Of a stretch of DNA of 64,000 nt, positions 50,756-59,412 are shown one piece after another. A model generated the notes under the pieces. That model was not told the DNA's origin. It searched no databases and saw only the letters and a program-made list of their open reading frames with translations. Positions within the stretch are counted from its first letter, which is position 1; every line of letters starts with the position of its first letter. The translations under genes were made by a program, and so were the position numbers. The stretch comes from JAFCUW01 sp049897565 (lineage in GTDB: Bacteria > Pseudomonadota > Gammaproteobacteria > Burkholderiales > Burkholderiaceae_D): positions 186,001 to 250,000 of the forward strand of contig NZ_JAFCWM010000001.1 in NCBI RefSeq assembly GCF_049897565.1, given 5' to 3'.

Positions 50756-51253
50756 TCACTTGGCGGCGGGCCGTGGCTCGGCCAGCTGCGCCATGACTTG
50801 CTGCTCGATTGCCGGCGGCACCGTCCATAGCCCCAGCATGCCGCGCGCCGGCACCGCGCTGGGCAGCGCGCGCATGGCGGCCATGACGAAACCGAAGCGG
50901 CCGGCCGACAAGTCGCCGAACGCCAGTTCGTCCGGCGGCAGCACGCCGGCGCGCGATTGCCGCGTCACCGATGCCGCGCTCGCCTGGTCGCAGCGAAGCA
51001 GCTCATCGAGCACGCCGACGCTGATGATCTTGCCTCGCGGCAGGTCGGCGGCGCTGTGGTAGCCGGCCGCGGCGAGCGCCTCGGCGTACGGGGACCGGCG
51101 GCACAGGGCGGCCGCATGGGGCGGAAACCCGAGCGCCGCATGGATCGCCAGTGGCCCGCGAAAATTTGTCGGCCAGCTGCGCGTTTCGATGCGGTTGGCG
51201 CCCACCGCCAGCAGGGTCGCCCATGGCTGGGTCATCGTGATCGCTTTCATCAT
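50756..51253 (-). CDS. ASCH-domain protein
   Basis: A 165-residue protein with the ASCH fold: KAITMTQPWATLLAVGANRIETRSWPTNFRGPLAIHAAL at the start and GKIISVGVLDELL in the middle. ASCH domains bind RNA or modified nucleosides; the GxKxxExR-like motif appears as GANRIETRSW. No partner is visible beside it. Confidence 0.82.
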   Translation of the reverse strand: MMKAITMTQPWATLLAVGANRIETRSWPTNFRGPLAIHAALGFPPHAAALCRRSPYAEALAAAGYHSAADLPRGKIISVGVLDELLRCDQASAASVTRQSRAGVLPPDELAFGDLSAGRFGFVMAAMRALPSAVPARGMLGLWTVPPAIEQQVMAQLAEPRPAAK

Positions 51254-51610
51254 CGGCGGCGCGGCTCCGGGTCCGTGTTGTCCAACATGCAGTAGAGCAT
51301 AAATAGACGGGGGGGCGCTCTCGAGGCGCCGTGGGCCGCCTGCGCCTTATGCTTTAACAACTTTCAAACCGCTGAGCGGATTCTCTGGCGAGCGCCTCTT
51401 TATCGAGGATTGCACGCGCTTTTACAAATGGTTGCGAATGAGTTTTTTTACCCCTTTCGCGTGCGCACGTTGAGGCAGTAGTCTATTGCAACGCGACACG
51501 TATGCACATTTAACTGAGCGCGCGCACCCCTCGCGCGCGTGGCGGCGCCCCGCTGGCGGCCGAAAGGCCAGCCCCCGGGCGACGCAATCCCAACCCAACA
51601 GGAGCCCTCC
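51254..51610. other. Intergenic region upstream of ftsZ
   Basis: It holds the start region of both divergent genes. I see a GC-rich hairpin (GCGCGCACCCCTCGCGCGC, about 51521-51539) and an AT-richer stretch around 51440-51515 that may carry the ftsZ promoter, but no clear -35/-10 pair. No small gene is convincing. Confidence 0.4.
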
Positions 51611-52825
51611 TTGTCCGACCTCAAAAATCCAAAGCCTGAAACAGTCATCAAAGTCATCGGTGTCGGCGGCGCCGGCGGCAATGCCGTCAATCACATGGCG
51701 TCTTCGGGCCTGTCCGGCATCGAGTTCATTTGTGCCAACACCGATGCCCAAGCGCTGTCGCACACCGGTGACGCCACCCGCATCCAGCTTGGCGAAAGCG
51801 GCCTTGGCGCCGGCAGCGACCCGGTGGTCGGGCGCGAGAGCGCCATCCGCGAGCGCACCATCATCGCCGACGCGCTCAAGGGCGCCAACATGGTGTTCAT
51901 CACCGCCGGCATGGGCGGTGGCACCGGCACCGGCGCCGCGCCGATCGTCGCCGAAGTGGCGCGCGAGATGGGCATCCTGACCGTCGGCGTGGTCTCCAAG
52001 CCGTTCGAATTCGAGGGCGCGCGCCGCATGCGCGTGGCCGACGAAGGCATCGCGCTGCTGTCGAAGTGCGTCGACTCGCTCGTCATCGTCCTCAATAGCC
52101 GGCTCGAAGAAGTGCTCGGCGACGACATCACGCAAAAGCAGGCGTTCCGCGCTGCCGACGAGGTGCTGAGCAAGGCCGTTTCCGGCATCGCCGAAATCAT
52201 CAACGTGCCCGGCATGATCAACGTCGACTTCGAGGACGTGCGCACGGTGATGCGCCAGACCGGTACCGCCATGATGGGCTCGGCCGAATACGCCGGCGAA
52301 GACCGCGCGGTCAAGGCGGCGGAGGAGGCGATCTCCTGCCCGCTGCTCGACGGCTCGAACCTGCATGCCGCGCGCGGCCTGCTGGTCAACATCGCCGCAT
52401 CGGAAGAGACGCTCAAGCTGCGCGAGACCAAGCTGGTGATGAACGTCATCTGCGCGCAGACGAGCGACGACGCGATCATCAAGTTCGGCGCGGTGTTTGA
52501 CGATTCGCTCGGCGACGCCATGCGCGTGACGGTGGTCGCCACCGGGCTGTCGCGGCCGATGGAGGTGGCGCCGCCGCCGGTGCAGTCACCGATGTCGCGG
52601 CCGATGCCGGGCCAGCCTGGCTTGGGGCCGAACGTGGGCAACGTGGCGCGCGCCGCCGGCATGCGCACGGCCGTGCCGGCGTACGCGGCAAATCGCCAGA
52701 GCACGCTGCCTGGCGCAGCCCCCGGTTCGCGCCTGGGCACGGCGCCGCGCCTTCCAGCTTCCAACAGCGGCGAAGAGGCCGAACAGGCGGCCGCATCGCA
52801 AACCGCGCAGCCGGGCAACCACTAA
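51611..52825 (+). CDS. ftsZ: FtsZ paralogue outside the division cluster, without the usual C-terminal peptide
   Basis: A 404-residue tubulin-like GTPase. It starts at TTG 51611 (GGAG 6 bases before). N-terminal IGVGGAGGNAVNHM, the GTP-binding tubulin signature GGGTGTGAAPIVAEVA, and the T7 catalytic loop NVDFEDVRTVM are intact, so polymerisation and GTPase activity are expected. The C-terminal 80 residues are a Pro/Gly/Ala linker ending QAAASQTAQPGNH; the DIPxFLR-type peptide that binds FtsA/ZipA is missing. No mur, ftsQ, ftsA or lpxC genes are adjacent. It is therefore probably a second FtsZ with a specialised role. Confidence 0.85.
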   Translation: MSDLKNPKPETVIKVIGVGGAGGNAVNHMASSGLSGIEFICANTDAQALSHTGDATRIQLGESGLGAGSDPVVGRESAIRERTIIADALKGANMVFITAGMGGGTGTGAAPIVAEVAREMGILTVGVVSKPFEFEGARRMRVADEGIALLSKCVDSLVIVLNSRLEEVLGDDITQKQAFRAADEVLSKAVSGIAEIINVPGMINVDFEDVRTVMRQTGTAMMGSAEYAGEDRAVKAAEEAISCPLLDGSNLHAARGLLVNIAASEETLKLRETKLVMNVICAQTSDDAIIKFGAVFDDSLGDAMRVTVVATGLSRPMEVAPPPVQSPMSRPMPGQPGLGPNVGNVARAAGMRTAVPAYAANRQSTLPGAAPGSRLGTAPRLPASNSGEEAEQAAASQTAQPGNH

Positions 52826-52917
52826 GCCCTAAGGCTGGCGGGTAGAACGGGTCCGTGCCTTGGCGCAGGGATGCCGTGTCGATTTGCCGATGAAGTGGCT
52901 ATCGTCGAAGCCGCGCT

Positions 52918-55623
52918 TTACGGCGCGGTGTTTTGCACCCCGGCCCCGCGGCGGTGCGCCGGCCGCCGTTGGTTCGGCGTGCACGCCGGCTCCGACACCT
53001 CGGCGGCGATTCGCGCGGCGCTCTCGGGATCGGTGCGGCGCAACGCTTCCGCCAGCTCCATCGGCGACGACGGACACGCAAAGATCAGCACATCGCCCTC
53101 GTGGCACAGAGCCAGGCCGAAGCGCAGCGCCTCGTGCATGTTGAGCTTGCAGTGATGCTCGTGCTGGCCGTCGTCCTCATTGCGAGCACCGTCGAGGATC
53201 ACGCGCGCGGTCTCTCCGGGCGGCCGGCCGCGTCCGTCCGATTCGTATACCACCAGCGCGTGGAAAGCGCGCGCGCAAGTCCTGCCGATGTCGCGCAGGT
53301 CCTCCTGGCGCCGGTCTCCCGGCGCCGTCAGCACCGCCACCACGCGGTTCGCCCCCATCGAGGCGCCCATTTCTCCCAGAGCCGCATACGCGGCCGGATT
53401 GTGGGCGTAGTCGACGATCACGCGCACGCCGCGCACATCGAAGCTGTTCGCTCGCAGCGGGTTGTTGCGCCCGTTCGAGACGAAGCTCGACAGGCATGCC
53501 GTGATGTCGACAAGGCCGAAGCCGACCGCGAGCATGCCGGCCGCCGCCGCCAGCGCGTTGGCGATGTTGAATTTCGCGTGGCCGCCCAGCGACACCGGCA
53601 TCGCTGCCGCACCGATCAGCGAATGGCGCCGCGCGCCGTCGGCCAGGATGACGGCGCCGTCTTCGAGGTAGGCGCCGCGCCCGCCCTTGTCGAGATGGCG
53701 CAGCAGCGCCGGATTGTCGGCGTCGGTCGAAAAACACAGCACTTCGACGCCCTTGCGGCGGATCTTCGCCATCGCAAGGCAGCGCGGATCGTCGGCGTTG
53801 AGCACCAGCGCCTTCGACGCCGAGCGCGCCACCACCGCCTTGACGCGCGCCAAATCGGCCAGCGTCTCGACGCCGTCAAGCCCGAGGTGGTCGGCCGTGA
53901 CGTTGAGGACAATGGCGACGTCGCAGCGGTCAAAGCCAAGCCCGCGCTTGAGGATGCCGCCGCGCGCCGTTTCGAGGATGGCGATATCGACGTCGGGCGC
54001 GCTGAGCACATTGCGCGCCGACCAGTAGCCGGAGCAGTCGCCCTTGACCGCCTGCACGCCGTTGATGAAGACGCCTTCGGTGGTGGTGGCGCCAGTCGAG
54101 TGGCCGGCCAGGCGCGCGCCGTGGGCGAGCATCAGCGTGGTGGTGGTCTTGCCGTTGGTGCCGGTGACGGCGATGATCGGGATGCGCCCGTCGCTGGCGC
54201 CGAACATCGATTCGACGATCGCGTCGCCGGCGTCGCGCGCCTGCCCGCGGCTTGGGTACTGGTGCATGCGGATGCCCGGTGCGGCGTTGACTTCGATGAT
54301 GCCGCCGCTCTGCTGCGCCAACGGCAGCGAAATGTCGCGGCAGACGATGTCGATGCCGGCGACGTCAAGGCCGATCTTTTGCGCCGCGCGCACGCACAAC
54401 TGGCGCGTGCACTCGGGCAGCAGGTCCGTCACGTCTTCGGCGGTGCCGCCGGTGGACAGGTTGGCGTTGCCGCGCAATTGCACCACCGCTCCTGGCGAGG
54501 GCACGTCGTCGAGCGCGTAACCCTGTTCGCTCACGACGTTCTGCGCGTGCTCGTCGAACGTGATGCGGGTCAGGATGTTGGCATGGCCGGCGCCGCGCGC
54601 CGGATGGCTGTTTTTCAGCGCCACCAGCGCGCGGATCGACCTGGCGCCGTCGCCGGTGACGCTGGGCGGGCGCCGGAGCGAGGCGGCCGCCACCTTGTCG
54701 CCGGCGACCAGCACGCGGTAGTCATTGCCTTCCAGGTACTGCTCGACGATGACGCCGCGGCTGAACTTGCGTGCGTGCGCGAACGCCGCCGTCACCTGGT
54801 CGGCGTTGCGGCAGGTGGTCGTGACGCCCTTGCCCTGGTTGGCGTCGAGCGGCTTGACGGTGACGGCGCCGCGCAGCCGGCGCGCCGCCAGCACCGCTTC
54901 AGCGGCGCTCGACACCGTCTGCCCCTTCGGCACCGGGATGCCGCACTGCTCCAGCTGCGCTTTCGTCAGCTGCTTGTTGCTGGCGACGTGGACGGCGATG
55001 TTGCTGGTGGCGCCAGTGATGGTCGCCTGCAGCCGCCGCTGCCGCTTGCCCCAGCCGAGCTGGAACAGGTTCGCGTCCTCGGTGATGCGCACGCTGGGAA
55101 TGCCGCGCCGGCGCGCCGCATCGAGCACCGCCGCGGTGCTGGGGCCGATGGTGCGCCGCGCCGCCGTCTGCGCTATCCGGGCCAGTGGCTCCTCGAGCGC
55201 GAACGCATCGCCGCGCGCCAGCGCCGTCACCGCGTCGACGGCAACCTGGAACGCCAGCTCCACCACCTTCTCGAGCTGGTAGGCGCACACCACGCGGAAC
55301 TGGCCCGGCGCGCCGGCGACCTTGCGCGTACGGCCAAAGCCGGCGGGCGAGCCGGCCAGGCATTGCAGTTCGAGCGTGACGTGTTCGACGATGTGCGCCA
55401 TGTAGGTGCCGTCGCGCAGCCGCAGCGCAAAGCCGCCGGCGCGCCCGACCGAGCAGCGGTGCTGGTGTAGGGTCGGCATCAGCGCCAGCAGGGCGTCGAC
55501 GAAGCCGGGCACGCTGTTCGACGCCACGCCATCGAGGTCGCCCAGGTCGACGATGCTGAGCAGGCATGGCGTGTTTGCATACAGGTTCGGTCCGCGCAGG
55601 AACCGCTGTTGGATGATCTTCAT
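52918..55623 (-). CDS. cphA: Cyanophycin synthetase
   Basis: A 901-residue enzyme that polymerises Asp and Arg into cyanophycin. The N-terminal domain (1-160) is followed by an ATP-grasp domain with TVKPLDANQGKGV and YLEGNDYRVLVAGDKV, which ligates Asp to the backbone, then a Mur-ligase-like domain with P-loop VTGTNGKTTTT and ETARGGILKRGLGFDRCDVAIVLNVTADHLG, which adds Arg. The start MKIIQQRFLRGPNLYA at ATG 55623 matches the family; it overlaps the stop of the 81-residue gene. The size is normal (about 870-900). No cyanophycinase gene lies in the window. Cyanophycin would store nitrogen as cytoplasmic granules. Confidence 0.93.
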   Translation of the reverse strand: MKIIQQRFLRGPNLYANTPCLLSIVDLGDLDGVASNSVPGFVDALLALMPTLHQHRCSVGRAGGFALRLRDGTYMAHIVEHVTLELQCLAGSPAGFGRTRKVAGAPGQFRVVCAYQLEKVVELAFQVAVDAVTALARGDAFALEEPLARIAQTAARRTIGPSTAAVLDAARRRGIPSVRITEDANLFQLGWGKRQRRLQATITGATSNIAVHVASNKQLTKAQLEQCGIPVPKGQTVSSAAEAVLAARRLRGAVTVKPLDANQGKGVTTTCRNADQVTAAFAHARKFSRGVIVEQYLEGNDYRVLVAGDKVAAASLRRPPSVTGDGARSIRALVALKNSHPARGAGHANILTRITFDEHAQNVVSEQGYALDDVPSPGAVVQLRGNANLSTGGTAEDVTDLLPECTRQLCVRAAQKIGLDVAGIDIVCRDISLPLAQQSGGIIEVNAAPGIRMHQYPSRGQARDAGDAIVESMFGASDGRIPIIAVTGTNGKTTTTLMLAHGARLAGHSTGATTTEGVFINGVQAVKGDCSGYWSARNVLSAPDVDIAILETARGGILKRGLGFDRCDVAIVLNVTADHLGLDGVETLADLARVKAVVARSASKALVLNADDPRCLAMAKIRRKGVEVLCFSTDADNPALLRHLDKGGRGAYLEDGAVILADGARRHSLIGAAAMPVSLGGHAKFNIANALAAAAGMLAVGFGLVDITACLSSFVSNGRNNPLRANSFDVRGVRVIVDYAHNPAAYAALGEMGASMGANRVVAVLTAPGDRRQEDLRDIGRTCARAFHALVVYESDGRGRPPGETARVILDGARNEDDGQHEHHCKLNMHEALRFGLALCHEGDVLIFACPSSPMELAEALRRTDPESAARIAAEVSEPACTPNQRRPAHRRGAGVQNTAP

Positions 55624-55865
55624 GCTTGCGCAGTCCTTCGGGTAATGATCTCGACGAAGTGCCGCAGCGGCGCGGGCGCCTCGGCAACGCTGTAGCGCGA
55701 ACCGGACGGCAGCAGGTGCAGGCGCACGTCGATCAGTTCTAGGCAGCCGCGCTCGCCCACGTCGGCGCGGTTGGAAATCGCGTCGCGCCCGTCGACCACC
55801 GTCACCGCGCCCACCGTGCTGCCGCCGATCACCGCCAGCAGCCGCTTCGGGTCGCCGCCTTTCAC
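55620..55865 (-). CDS. Unrecognised 81-residue protein between the methyltransferase and cphA
   Basis: A small gene starting at GTG 55865, whose GTGA overlaps the methyltransferase stop, and ending in an ATGA overlap with cphA. AGGTG a few bases upstream could serve as ribosome site. The product has a hydrophobic opening (KRLLAVIGGSTVGAVTVVDG), then a charged middle (RADVGERGCLELIDVRLHLLPSG) and a basic end (ITRRTAQA). I do not recognise the family. The exact overlaps on both sides argue that it is translated and that its product works with CphA. It is too short to be a known cyanophycin enzyme. Confidence 0.55.
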   Translation of the reverse strand: MKGGDPKRLLAVIGGSTVGAVTVVDGRDAISNRADVGERGCLELIDVRLHLLPSGSRYSVAEAPAPLRHFVEIITRRTAQA

Positions 55866-56863
55866 CAGTACACCTGGTGCGACGCCGGCTTGGTCGCGCG
55901 CAGCCACACCGCGGCGATGCGGTCGGCCGCCTGGTAAGCCGGGTTGTCGAGCTCCTCGCCGAAAATGTCGGGATCGATCTCGTCGTAGGTCCAGTGCATT
56001 TCGGCGCGCTCCAGGCGCCGCGCCACTTCGGCCCCGAGCGCGTCGACGCCGTCGACGATGGCCGCGGCGGTGTACAGCAGCAGCGAGCCGCCCGGCGACA
56101 GCCGGCCGATCGCCGCGTTGACGATCGCCAGCGACAAGCCGGCGCCAAGGTCGCCGCCGCCGTTGCGGTAGGCACGCGCGCCTTCGTCGACCAGGTAAGG
56201 CGGGTTGGCGACGATCAGGTCGAACGTGCCGTCGACGTTGGCCAGCAGGTCGCTGTACTCGGGCAGCACGCTGCGCGTGTCGGCCAGCAGGGCGTTGACG
56301 CGCGTGAGCGTCAGCGCGGCCGGGTTGATGTCGACGGCGTGCACCGACGCCGATGGACACATGCGCGCCAGTTCGATGGCGCCGGCGCCGGCGCCGCAGC
56401 CGATGTCGACGCAGCGGGTGACGCGCCGCGCCAGCGCGGGCACGCACGCGCCCAGCTGGCGCGCGAAGCGGTAGGTATCGGGCCCGAAGAACACCGAGTC
56501 GGTCGCTTCGGTCGGAAAGGCTGAATGGAAGTACAGCTGCCCGCCGAGCGAAGACACGCGCAGCGTACTGCGCAAGCCGCTCGCGCACTCCTCGATGACG
56601 CCGGCGTCGCGCATGGCGCCGAGAATGGCCTCGGGGATCAGCACCGGATTGAACGGGCGGTTCCAGCCGAACACGTCGGTCAGGCTGCGCGCGCGTGCAT
56701 TGCCGGGACGGGCGTTGACGCGCGCGATGGTGGCCGGCGTCGGCGTGACGAAATGGTAGTTCGCACGGCGCAACTGGTTGCCGAGTTCGACCAGGGCCAT
56801 CGTCGCGGACGGCAGGGCGGCGCTGCGCAAGGATGTCATTTCTATTACGGGAAATTCAGCCAT
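55862..56863 (-). CDS. Class I SAM-dependent methyltransferase (small-domain type)
   Basis: A 333-residue methyltransferase. Motif I is VDIGCGAGAGAIELAR (about 170), the acidic motif II is VHAVDINPAALTLTRVN, and the catalytic motif NPPYLVDEG is of the type used to methylate planar amide or exocyclic amine nitrogens (Gln, adenine, guanine). The ATG at 56863 is chosen because GGAG lies 6 bases before it. It leads the cphA transcript. The target is unknown; modification of a protein glutamine or of an RNA is suggested by the NPPY motif, and a cyanophycin-related amine is possible by context. Confidence 0.8.
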   Translation of the reverse strand: MAEFPVIEMTSLRSAALPSATMALVELGNQLRRANYHFVTPTPATIARVNARPGNARARSLTDVFGWNRPFNPVLIPEAILGAMRDAGVIEECASGLRSTLRVSSLGGQLYFHSAFPTEATDSVFFGPDTYRFARQLGACVPALARRVTRCVDIGCGAGAGAIELARMCPSASVHAVDINPAALTLTRVNALLADTRSVLPEYSDLLANVDGTFDLIVANPPYLVDEGARAYRNGGGDLGAGLSLAIVNAAIGRLSPGGSLLLYTAAAIVDGVDALGAEVARRLERAEMHWTYDEIDPDIFGEELDNPAYQAADRIAAVWLRATKPASHQVYW

Positions 56864-57155
56864 CATACACTCCGGCAAAGATCAGGCCGCTACAGGTGGT
56901 AGCAGCAGCGTACATCCTAGCGAAAATGCCAATCGCTCATCGTGGGCCTACCAGCCACATCTTTGTAGGAACAGTCCGGCAAGGCGCGCGGCAGATTGCC
57001 ATGGCGAACTCGGCCTTTCCTGCTCGAAACGGTCCGCAATTTGTCGGTCAATGCAGGGCCAATATTTCTGGCTAACCATCTTGAGTGATCGAATCGTGCG
57101 CATTAACATTCGCCAAATATTGCACTGACGGCAGTGCAGAAATTTCAAGAAGGAC

Positions 57156-57557
57156 ATGCAATTGGATTCAAAATTGAACAGCGTGGAAATGCAGGCGCTG
57201 CAGTCCCTGGATGCGTATCGCGATGGCGACGTGCCGCAGCGCCTGTTTGCCTTCAACCTGGTGATGCGCCAGCCGTCCGGCGCCACCGTGCTGACCAGGC
57301 ACGGCGAGCGCACCTTGTTTCGTCAGGCCTGTCTGGCATCGCTGCAGGCGCTTGACATTACCGAGGGCACCGACATGGCGACCGGCGTCAAGAAATGGCT
57401 GCTGGCGAGCGGCTTCGTCAGCGAAGCCGGCGGCGCCGCGGTGGCCCTATCGATCACGCGGCGCGGCAAACTGTGGCTGGCCTCTTTCGACGCCGATGAC
57501 AACGTCGAACGCGAAGCGGCGCTGACGGCGTCGGATTTCGCCCGGCGCCGCGCCTGA
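57156..57557 (+). CDS. Small protein of unknown function
   Basis: A 133-residue soluble protein with a clean start (AAGGAC 5 bases before ATG). It reads MQLDSKLNSVEMQALQSLDAYRDGD..., with no signal peptide, cysteines limited to one (RQACLASL) and an alternating helix/strand appearance. I do not recognise a family. It stands alone between the cyanophycin operon and an FNR-type site. Confidence 0.6.
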   Translation: MQLDSKLNSVEMQALQSLDAYRDGDVPQRLFAFNLVMRQPSGATVLTRHGERTLFRQACLASLQALDITEGTDMATGVKKWLLASGFVSEAGGAAVALSITRRGKLWLASFDADDNVEREAALTASDFARRRA

Positions 57558-57602
57558 CCGGCCCACGACCGGCTGATGCGAAGACGTCGATGACTTCTCG
57601 AT

Positions 57603-57616
57603 TTGATCCATATCAA
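57603..57616 (+). promoter_or_regulatory. FNR/Anr box upstream of the PAS chemoreceptor gene
   Basis: TTGAT-CCAT-ATCAA is an exact match to the FNR consensus TTGAT-N4-ATCAA. It lies 73 bases before the GTG start of the Aer-like chemoreceptor gene, so a site near -41 of its promoter is plausible. It implies induction under low oxygen. Confidence 0.8.
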
Positions 57617-57688
57617 GGAATATATAACTTGCCTTGAATAAACTTCGGCAAAGCAAAATTACTTGCTTTCTGGAAATATGGAGTCACC

Positions 57689-59266
57689 GTGCGCACCAAT
57701 CTGCCCGTTACCGGGATCGAATACGAACTGAAGGACGGCCAGGCGATCGTCTCGACCACCGACATCAAGGGCAGGATCACCTACGTCAATCCCTGCTTCA
57801 TCGAAGTCAGCGGCTATGACCGCGAGGAGCTGATCGGCAAGGCGCACAACCTGGTGCGCCACCCGGACATGCCGCCCGAAGCGTTCGCCGATATGTGGCA
57901 CTCGCTCAAAGCCGATGTGCCATGGACGGGGCTGGTCAAGAACCGCCGCAGGAATGGCGACTTTTATTGGGTCGTCGCCAACGTCACCCCGGTGATGGAA
58001 CAGGGCCGCACGGTCGGCTTCATGTCGGTGCGTACCCGTCCGGCCAGCGCCGACGTCCAGGCAGCGGCGGCGCTGTACCTGCGCATGCGGCAGGGCCAGC
58101 ACGGCGGCATGCGGATTCGCGCCGGCACGGCGGTGGGCACTGGCGCGCGCGGCCTGCCTGCGCGCCTGCGCGCGCTGCCGGTCAGCGTGCGCCTGGCCGT
58201 GGTGATGGCGCCGCTGGCGCTGCTGATCGCGGCGCTGGCGCTCGCCGCCGCGCATCCGGTGGCGCGCATCGCCGCCGCCGCCGGCGTGCTGCTGGCGCTG
58301 GCCGGCTGGCGCGATCTGCACCGCGCCGTGGTGGCGCCGCTGCGCGCGGCGACCGACGCGGTGCGCGCGCTGGCCGGCGGCGACCTGTCGCGCGAGATCG
58401 ACGCCGGCGGCGCCGGCGACGGCGCCCAGCTGCTGCGCGCGCTGCGCCAGCTGACGGTCAACCTGCGCGCCATCATCGGCGACGTGCGCACCAACGTCAG
58501 CTCGATCGAGACGGTCACGCGCGAACTGGCCGACGCCAATGGCGCCCTGTCGGGCCGCACCGAATCGCAGGCAGCCAATCTCGGACAGACGGCGGCCAGC
58601 ATGGCGCAGTTCGCGGCGACCGCGCAGCAGAACAGCGCCGGCGCGCTGCAGGCCAACGCGCTGGTCGAAGCGGCGGCCACGCTGGCCGGCCAGGGCGGCA
58701 CCGCGGTCGCCAGCGTCGGCGCCACGATGCAGCAGATCAGCGCATCGGCGTCGCGCATCGTCGACATCATCAGCCTGATCGACGGCATCGCCTTCCAGAC
58801 CAATATCCTCGCGCTCAACGCGGCGGTGGAGGCGGCGCGCGCCGGCGAGCAGGGCAGGGGCTTCGCCGTTGTCGCCGGCGAGGTGCGCAGCCTGGCGCAG
58901 CGATCGGCGCTGGCGGCCAAGGAAATCAAGACGCTGATCGACGAATCGGCCCGCCAGGTCGGGCACGGCGGCACGCTGGTCGACGCCGCCGGCGCCACCA
59001 TGACGCAGGCGGTCGGATCGGTGCGCGACGCCACCGCGCTGATGCACGACATCGCGCGCGCCGGCGTCGAACAGGCCGGCGCCATCGCCCAGGTCAACGC
59101 GGCGCTCGGCGAACTCGATGCGATGACGCGCCAGAATGCGGCGCTGGTGCGCCTATCGGCGGCGGCAACAGCCAGCGTCGCCGACGACGCGGCCGGCCTG
59201 GCCGAGGCGTTGTCGGTGTTCAAGCTGGAGCGGCGTACGCTGGCCCTCGGCGGGCGTGCCGCCTGA
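57689..59266 (+). CDS. Aer-like PAS-domain methyl-accepting chemotaxis protein
   Basis: A 525-residue chemoreceptor. Residues 10-120 form a PAS domain of Aer type (IVSTTDIKGRITYVNPCFIEVSGYDREELIGK, NLVRHPDMPPEAFADMW), which in Aer binds FAD and senses redox state. Two short membrane segments (about 170-215) follow, then a HAMP-like region and the signalling domain with IDGIAFQTNILALNAAVEAARAGEQGRGFAVVAGEVRSLAQRS. The start is GTG 57689 with TGGAG 6-10 bases before it. The FNR box upstream suits an aerotaxis receptor made at low oxygen. Confidence 0.9.
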   Translation: MRTNLPVTGIEYELKDGQAIVSTTDIKGRITYVNPCFIEVSGYDREELIGKAHNLVRHPDMPPEAFADMWHSLKADVPWTGLVKNRRRNGDFYWVVANVTPVMEQGRTVGFMSVRTRPASADVQAAAALYLRMRQGQHGGMRIRAGTAVGTGARGLPARLRALPVSVRLAVVMAPLALLIAALALAAAHPVARIAAAAGVLLALAGWRDLHRAVVAPLRAATDAVRALAGGDLSREIDAGGAGDGAQLLRALRQLTVNLRAIIGDVRTNVSSIETVTRELADANGALSGRTESQAANLGQTAASMAQFAATAQQNSAGALQANALVEAAATLAGQGGTAVASVGATMQQISASASRIVDIISLIDGIAFQTNILALNAAVEAARAGEQGRGFAVVAGEVRSLAQRSALAAKEIKTLIDESARQVGHGGTLVDAAGATMTQAVGSVRDATALMHDIARAGVEQAGAIAQVNAALGELDAMTRQNAALVRLSAAATASVADDAAGLAEALSVFKLERRTLALGGRAA

Positions 59267-59313
59267 TGCTCTTGCCACTATTGCCACCCCTTGACGGGCG
59301 GCGCCTGCCGTTT

Positions 59314-59327
59314 TTGATGCATGTCAA
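59314..59327 (+). promoter_or_regulatory. FNR/Anr box upstream of hemN
   Basis: TTGAT-GCAT-GTCAA matches the FNR consensus with one half-site variation common in Anr sites. It is 86 bases before the hemN start. A weak GC-rich hairpin with T5 (about 59293-59315), probably ending the chemoreceptor transcript, abuts it. Confidence 0.78.
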
Positions 59328-59412
59328 GGATTTTGTGGCCCCCGCTCAATACACTTGCCGGCAAATGAGGACATGGCCGCGTGTGGGCATGGCCGGCCGC
59401 CGGAGTCAATTG

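Noticed and set aside
52933..55470. An 845-codon open frame on the plus strand opposite cphA
   Set aside because: Its product is low-complexity Arg/Ala/Val/His sequence with no domain, and it mirrors the codon bias of the strongly supported cphA gene. Long antisense frames are expected at this GC content.
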